Shown here: piece after piece, positions 62,896 to 64,000 of the stretch | How the letters are laid out: each line of letters begins with the position of its first letter | How positions within the stretch are numbered: position 1 is the stretch's first letter | NCBI RefSeq assembly: GCF_034314045.1 | Contig: NZ_JAVIWL010000001.1 | Coordinates: 4,340,001-4,404,000, forward strand | Reading direction: 5' to 3' | Length of the DNA: 64,000 nt | From: Glaciimonas sp. CA11.2 | GTDB lineage: Bacteria > Pseudomonadota > Gammaproteobacteria > Burkholderiales > Burkholderiaceae_D | The notes under the pieces: model-generated | Told to the model about the DNA's origin: nothing | The model's database searches: none | What the model saw: the letters and a program-made list of their open reading frames with translations, nothing else | Made by a program: the position numbers and the translations under genes

Positions 62896-62912
62896 ATATA
62901 ATGATATTATAT
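62896..62912. promoter_or_regulatory. AT-rich palindrome before the BigR-like gene
   Basis: Perfect 7-bp arms ATATAAT (62896-62902) and ATTATAT (62906-62912) around GAT, 57 bp before the ArsR gene. The published BigR/SqrR operators are also AT-rich palindromes over their own promoters, so this is a probable operator; a further AT-rich block (ATATATAGTATAAT) follows. Confidence 0.55.
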
Positions 62913-62968
62913 TAAAATATATAGTATAATTTATCTTAGTATAGTGTACAAACAGATTGGAAATACAG

Positions 62969-63307
62969 ATGAAAAGTAATGGAGAAAGCATCGATATCCA
63001 AGCGATGCGACTGGCCGCCTTGCAAGCCAGTGGTTTGTTGAAAGCGCTGGCAAATCCCGATCGCTTGCTGTTGCTGTGCCAGTTAAGCCAGAGCGAGCAC
63101 AGCGTGGGCGAACTCGAAACCTTAACCGCTATCTTGCAACCGACGTTGTCACAGCAACTCAGCGTGTTGCGCGAAGAAAGCTTGGTGAGTACCAGACGCG
63201 AGGGCAAACAGATTTTTTACAGTATTGCCAGCAAGCCCGCCATGGCCGTGATGCAGGTTTTATATGAACAATTTTGCGCCGCCAACGCAGGAGAGAGTAA
63301 TGATTGA
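62969..63307 (+). CDS. bigR: ArsR-family sulfide-responsive repressor (BigR/SqrR type)
   Basis: 112 residues. Winged helix-turn-helix of the ArsR fold with LKALANPDRLLLLCQLSQSE and LQPTLSQQLSVLREESLV. It has exactly two Cys, at about 37 (after LLLL) and 103 (YEQFC), at the positions where BigR and SqrR form an inhibitory (poly)sulfide-linked bridge when sulfide rises. No metal-binding CxC motif. The ATG at 62969 is preferred to a TTG at 62957. Overlaps the next gene by 8 bp, forming an operon with two YeeE/YedE genes. Confidence 0.88.
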   Translation: MKSNGESIDIQAMRLAALQASGLLKALANPDRLLLLCQLSQSEHSVGELETLTAILQPTLSQQLSVLREESLVSTRREGKQIFYSIASKPAMAVMQVLYEQFCAANAGESND

Positions 63308-63728
63308 CTGGGGCCACTTCACGCCATGGTCCGCGCTGGCCGGTGGACTATTGATCGGGCTCGCCGCCACGCTGTTTTTATTCTTCAACGGCCGTATTGC
63401 CGGTATCAGCGGCATCGTAGGCGGGCTATTGCGCCCGACCTCCGGCGACGTCGGCTGGCGTGTTGCCTTTCTCTCTGGCTTGATCGTTGCGCCCCTGATG
63501 TATCAAGGGATAGCCCCACTTCCCTTCGTTCAAATTGATGCCGATACGGCCACCCTGATCGTAGCCGGACTGCTGGTCGGACTCGGAACACGCTATGGTG
63601 CCGGTTGTACCAGCGGGCATGGCGTGTGCGGTTTATCGCGCCTGTCACCACGTTCAATGGTCGCCACTGTCCTGTTCATGCTGGCCGGTGGCATGACCGT
63701 GTTCATCCTTCGCCATTTGATCAATTAA
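63300..63728 (+). CDS. YeeE/YedE family protein (first half-transporter)
   Basis: 142 residues with about four membrane helices and the family motif GAGCTSGHGVCGLSRLSPRS near residue 100, whose two Cys are thought to carry sulfur. YeeE/YedE members take up thiosulfate or handle persulfide sulfur. ATG 63300 with GGAGAG about 5 bp upstream is chosen. Gene is coupled to the BigR-like gene and to the second YeeE-like gene 10 bp on. Confidence 0.88.
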   Translation: MIDWGHFTPWSALAGGLLIGLAATLFLFFNGRIAGISGIVGGLLRPTSGDVGWRVAFLSGLIVAPLMYQGIAPLPFVQIDADTATLIVAGLLVGLGTRYGAGCTSGHGVCGLSRLSPRSMVATVLFMLAGGMTVFILRHLIN

Positions 63729-63738
63729 GGAGCGCGGC

Positions 63739-64000
63739 ATGCAACTAATGACAGCATTATTGAGTGGACTCATTTTTGGAATCGGCCTGATTATTTCTGG
63801 TATGACCGACCCGTCCAAGGTGATCGGTTTTCTGGATGTGAGCGGCAAATGGGATCCGTCGCTGGCAATGGTGATGGGAGGCGCGATTCTGGTAGGTCTG
63901 GTTGCATTTCGCTGCGCCCGCACGCGCACCAAGTCGCTCCTGGGCGCGCCGATGCGTCTGCCTACGGCGCGACAAATCGACCGTCGTCTGATTTTTGGCG
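63739..64000 (+). CDS. YeeE/YedE-like second half-transporter (DUF6691), cut by window edge
   Basis: 87 codons to the window end, starting MQLMTALLSGLIFGIGLIISGMTDPSKVIGFLDV, a typical start of the DUF6691/second YeeE half; the segment continues as a second helix and a basic loop. AAGGAG lies about 8 bp before the ATG. The pair of halves is a common unit in sulfide-regulated loci. Confidence 0.85.
   Translation, partial: MQLMTALLSGLIFGIGLIISGMTDPSKVIGFLDVSGKWDPSLAMVMGGAILVGLVAFRCARTRTKSLLGAPMRLPTARQIDRRLIFG

Noticed and set aside
1..64000. tRNA, rRNA and riboswitch genes
   Set aside because: I looked for T-loop motifs, CCA ends and conserved rRNA blocks by eye and found none that fold; a covariance search would be needed to exclude small RNAs.

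Overview
The window looks like a chromosomal segment of a betaproteobacterium of the order Burkholderiales, most likely family Oxalobacteraceae (Collimonas/Glaciimonas-like). This is an inference from a complete general secretion (type II) locus, from abundant IclR/LysR/GntR-controlled catabolic islands, from two metabolite:H+ symporters and from the roughly 50 % GC composition. I saw no rRNA, tRNA, CRISPR array or intact insertion sequence. Many genes are intact, but the intergenic spaces hold an unusual number of gene fragments (at least seven truncated or frameshifted remnants, plus one frameshifted signalling gene), so the region has been losing and rearranging accessory DNA.

Layout. 1-10.8 kb: catabolic islands. 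The first has an IclR regulator divergent from a GMC oxidoreductase, an MHS-type MFS permease and a split (alpha/beta) thiamine-diphosphate 2-oxoacid decarboxylase. The second is a minus-strand SDR - BKACE (DUF849) - ACS-type MFS unit divergent from a GntR regulator. 11-22 kb: c-di-GMP signalling (a frameshifted sensor/degenerate GGDEF gene, a dCache-GGDEF cyclase, a PAS-GGDEF cyclase), an Lrp regulator divergent from acetolactate synthase, a 1.1 kb AT-rich tract with four diverged direct repeats, a PEBP-like periplasmic protein and a RES-type toxin-antitoxin pair under a perfect palindromic operator. 22-31 kb: a crotonase-fold protein, a phage BRO protein, a head-to-head pair of truncated genes, a PqqU/YncD-like TonB receptor, OvoA (ovothiol synthase) and a dead SMC-like ATPase.

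31-46.6 kb: the core of the window. A DUF4331 protein, a small lipoprotein, a TPR protein and a HupE/UreJ membrane protein lead, with 1-159 bp gaps, straight into gspG-H-I-J-K-L-M-N-D-E-F, with gspC after a hairpin. The DUF4331 group may therefore be transcribed with, and be functionally tied to, the secretion machine. The prepilin peptidase is not in the window. 46.7-58 kb: an aldo/keto reductase and a LysR, then a LysR divergent from a compact acyl-CoA pathway (class III CoA-transferase, acyl-CoA dehydrogenase, MaoC-fold protein, MHS permease, FadB/J-like bifunctional enzyme, thiolase). That set is enough to activate, beta-oxidise and thiolytically cleave one imported acid.

58-64 kb: remnants of a tyrosine recombinase and of a heavy-metal RND pump, then a sulfide/persulfide detoxification region: a persulfide-dioxygenase-like MBL protein, a broken TSUP exporter, a fused DUF442-sulfide:quinone oxidoreductase, a VIT-family transporter, and a two-cysteine BigR/SqrR-type ArsR repressor leading two YeeE/YedE half-transporters. 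The last runs off the window end.
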